Of a stretch of DNA of 64,000 nt, positions 60,822 to 64,000 are shown piece after piece; within the stretch, counting starts at the first letter, position 1, and every line of letters begins with the position of its first letter. The stretch is from the NCBI RefSeq assembly GCF_963678635.1, contig NW_026970820.1, positions 682,001 to 746,000 of the forward strand, read 5' to 3'. Position numbers and translations under genes: made by a program. The notes under the pieces were generated by a model. That model was not told the DNA's origin, did no database searches, and worked only from the letters and a program-made list of their open reading frames with translations. Origin of the DNA: Symsagittifera roscoffensis (lineage: Eukaryota; Xenacoelomorpha; Acoela; Convolutidae).

Positions 60822-63032
60822 CACCCTCAAGGTCACGTGACTTTTTTTTGTTTTTGGTATTTTCTGAAACCAAAAGAGAGCGTGGTCATGCATCGAAATC
60901 ATGTGCTCAAGCAAATACGTGGACTTGTACGCATTCCCATTCGCAATGCGCCCTTCGGGCGAAAATGCCAATGCATAATTAATTTTGCCAGGTGACAATT
61001 TTTTAAAGAAAAATTCTGATGAATTTTAACTTAAACTACCACCAAAAAACGCAAAGTTTTCAAAGTGTGAAATAATCAAGTTTTTGCTAATACTGGGCAT
61101 GCAGAGAGACTGATTTCGGCAAAAATAAAATGGAAAATGAAGGAAATGGAAAGAAAAAAATTGTTCAAAATAAGAACGCATTATCAAAAACTTATTTGAT
61201 CTCCGCTAATGTCATAATTCCGATCAGGCTGATTTCAGATTTTAAGCCTAGGGTTTACAGTTACGGCTGCTCTCTCTACAGGTCCCAGAGGGACCGAGTG
61301 AGCATCCTACCTCGATCCAGGATAACGGATAGTTGTTTTTAGTTTTTCACAATTTTTTTTTCACTAATGCTTGTTTTCACTTCCTCATTAGAAGCTGTAT
61401 AAATTTTTAGAAAAACTGATTTTAATAATCAATGCTTCCAAGAACAACTGATGTTAGGCGGTTACAAATGCCGTTGGTGAAAAGTAGTAAGGGATAATGA
61501 TGAGAAAAATTGCAAGATTTCAAATGAATTTAAAAACAGTTTTTTTCTTTTTTTCTTTTGTAAATCGGGAGAAATGAATCAGTTTTTTTTAGTTTTCCTC
61601 GCACCACCCACTGTGATTAAATAATGAAGATTCGTGTTCTAGCCGTTAATAACAATTTGGCAGAAAAAACATCAATATGATGTAAAATGTTTTAAAAAAG
61701 AGAAAAATTTAAAAATTATGTTTTTTTTTAAAAATCAAAAAATTTGTAATTTTCAAAATTGGAAAAAAGTGAAAATTAATTGCATATTACGATTCAGCGT
61801 ACCCAACTTAGTGGGTCTAGCATTTTAAATTACCAAAAAATGTTGAAAATTGTAGATTTTATGAAGTTTTCATTTTGGCTATTTTTCCTTTTCGCCTCCA
61901 CTTAAGGCACCTTTGAGCCAACTTGAGAAACTGGAACCTAAACAGGCTATACACATAGTCTGAATGAGCCATTTTCAGCGTGATAACACCCCTGGAAGAA
62001 AAAAAACTGCAGAAAAGAAAGGGAATTTTGAACTTTAACCTTTTTTCTTCTTCAAATGGCGATACTTAGAATAATTTTTCAGCTGAAAAGTTCAAAAAAA
62101 ATCAAAAAATTCAAATTTTGAAAAATTAGTAAAAAAATCTCATCAGTCTGTTTATTGGAGTCTTCGAGGTTTTGGGAGACCTTATCTGGCGGCTAACAAC
62201 AAGTGGGTCACTTATTTTAAAATTTTGAGAAAGGTCAAAAAAACCTGTTTTTACGATTTTTTAGACAGAAATCCGAAAGCAATATCTTGGCTTAAAACAA
62301 AAACGAGGGCCTAAAAATAGTACAAACAGTACTCCCACATAAAGTACATTAGGTTGGAAAGAAGAAATTGACTCTGATTCAAAAATCGTTTTATAACTTT
62401 ATTTCTGAACAAAAAATTGTAAAAAAATCAAAAACTGAAAAATTTTCTGAAAAAAATGATTGTTTTGAAAAAGTGCCAATTTTCAGCTGAAACTTTTCAT
62501 TTTAGCTAAAAAAGCCAGAGCAAGGCCCTTTAAGCTCAAATAAATTAATTCAGCAAATTATTTTCAAGTTTTTTCGTTAAAGGCTTTTATTTTGAAAAAG
62601 TATTCAAAAATGGGTAAAAAAAAGTCAAAAAAATCAATTTTCTCAGATTCAAAAACCTCCACCACCATGATGATTAGTTCGCTAGGTAGGACTGCTGAAA
62701 CCAATTTAGACGTATTTTCATAATTATATCAAAATTTTTATTTATTTTTGAGAATTAAGCAAAATAAAAACTTTTCCCAAATTGGGCAAAAAGCCCAAAT
62801 TAGCCCAAACACCTGTTAAAAATTGTTGGGTCGAAAAATCACAAAAGGAAACCCCTATTCGTTTGACATTTTAGGGCCGCATGCAAAAAATTAGACCAAT
62901 CTAACCTGACAATTTCGAGAATCAACTTTTTTGTCAAAATTCTCTAAAGACCAATTTAGGGAGATTACTTGTACCGGTGGGGGCCCTACCCCACCTAAAA
63001 AATTTTTGAAATGCTGGAACGCGGCCACCTAG
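60822..63032 (+). repeat. Unit 27 (family A)
   Basis: Complete family A unit, 2211 bp, starting CACCCTCAAGGTCACGTGAC. The early hairpin has one mismatch (GGGCGA). Central hairpin 61265-61307; terminal hairpin 62976-62995; CTAG 63029-63032. Parts of the body share private changes with unit 8 (TAGGGTTTACAG) and with unit 6 (CCTGTTTTTACG). Confidence 0.85.
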
Positions 63033-64000
63033 CACCCTCAAGGTCACGTGACTAATTTTGTTTTTGGTATTTTCTGTAACCAAAACAATAAGGTCATGCG
63101 CCAATATCATGGCCTCAAGCAAAGACGTCGGACTCTACGCATTCACATCAGCCTTGAGCCCTTCGGGCGCAAATGCCAATGCTCAATTAATTTTGCCTGG
63201 TGAAAACTTTTTAAGAAAAATTCTGACAAATTTTAAGTTAAACAACCACCAAAAAACGCAAAGATTTCAAAATGTGAAACAATCAAGTTTTTGCTAATAC
63301 CGGGCATGCAGTGAGACTGATTTCGGCAAAAATAAAATGGAAAATGAAGGAAATGGAAAGAAAAAAATTGTTCAAAATAAGAACGCAACATCAAAAACTT
63401 ATTTGATCTCCACTAATGTCATAATTCCGATCAAGCTGATGTCAGATTTTAAGCGTAGAATTTACGGTTACGGCTGCTCCCTCTACAGGTCCCAGAGGGA
63501 CCGAGTGAGCATCCTACCTCGATCCAGGATAACGGATAGTTGTTTTTAATTTTTCACAAAATTGTTTTTCACTAATGCTTGTTTTCAATTCCTCATGAGA
63601 AGCTGTATAAAATTTTTAAAAAATTGATTTTATAAATCAATGGTTCCAAGAATAACGGATGTTAGGCGGTTACAAATGCGGTTGATGAAAACTAGTTAGG
63701 GATAATGATGAGAAAAATTGTAAGTTTTCAAATGAATTTAAAATTTTTTTTTCTTTTTTTCTTTTGTAAATCAGGAGAAATGAATCAGTTTTTTTTTAAG
63801 TTTTCCTCGCACCATCCACTGTTGTTAAGTAATGAAGATTCCTGTTCTAGCCGTTTATAACACTTTGGCAGAAAAAACATCAAAATGATGGAAAAGTTTT
63901 TAAAAAAGAGAAAAAATTAAAAATTATGTTTTTTTTTAAAGAGTCAAAAATTTGTAATTTTCAAAATTGAAAAAAAGTGAAAATTAATTACATATTACAA
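63033..64000 (+). repeat. Unit 28 (family A), 5' part only
   Basis: First 968 bases of a family A unit cut by the window end. Starts CACCCTCAAGGTCACGTGAC with the ACAATAAGG sub-variant. The early hairpin has one mismatch (GAGCCC). Central hairpin 63472-63514. It shows that the array continues beyond the window. Confidence 0.85.

Noticed and set aside
457-64000. CRISPR array
   Set aside because: Repeats are kilobases long with no short repeat-spacer pattern.
457-64000. Integron cassette array (hairpin recombination site at each cassette end)
   Set aside because: The layout is analogous, but cassettes carry no genes, no integrase is visible and the sequence is eukaryote-like. I keep it only as an analogy.

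Overview
The window is a eukaryotic-looking, strongly A+T-rich, non-coding repeat array. The many phased A- and T-runs resemble nematode (Caenorhabditis-like) intergenic DNA, but no gene, rRNA or tRNA anchors the taxonomy, so the organism assignment is weak. I found no protein-coding gene I would support. All open frames are 111 codons or shorter, lie inside repeats, and are broken or lost in sister copies.

The whole 64 kb reads as one uninterrupted head-to-tail array: 27 complete units plus partial units at both ends, all in the same orientation, each ending in CTAG. I number them 0 to 28. Five families can be told apart by their start, middle and end. Family A is about 2.21 kb (units 0, 2-8, 12, 26-28). 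Family B is about 2.3 kb (9, 10, 11, 20, 22, 24). Family C is about 2.5 kb (13, 15, 16, 17, 19, 21, 25). Family D is about 2.47 kb (1, 14, 23). Family E is a single 1.59 kb unit (18).

Despite low primary similarity the families share one architecture: (i) a family-specific start, C-rich in B, C and D; (ii) in A, D and E a small GC hairpin 85-135 bp in; (iii) in A, B, C and D a long central hairpin 435-486 bp in; (iv) an A+T-rich body, built in B, C and D from about 520-bp modules each marked by a GCATGC anchor; (v) a 3' domain of about 150 bp with the last anchor, a GAGAAC-like box, a G/C-rich terminal hairpin and a tail ending CCAYCTAG. Both arms of the terminal hairpin change together between families, which points to a selected structure.

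Nearly identical units (4/7, 1/14, 11/20) sit between unrelated neighbours, and the similarity stops at the CTAG junctions. The unit therefore behaves as a discrete mobile or copyable cassette. A non-autonomous rolling-circle (Helitron-like) element that inserts next to its own kind is the best hypothesis, from the 3' hairpin plus CTAG end. The 29-34 nt spacing and the lack of a 5' TC are atypical. Later gene conversion has produced mosaic units (19, 21, 26).
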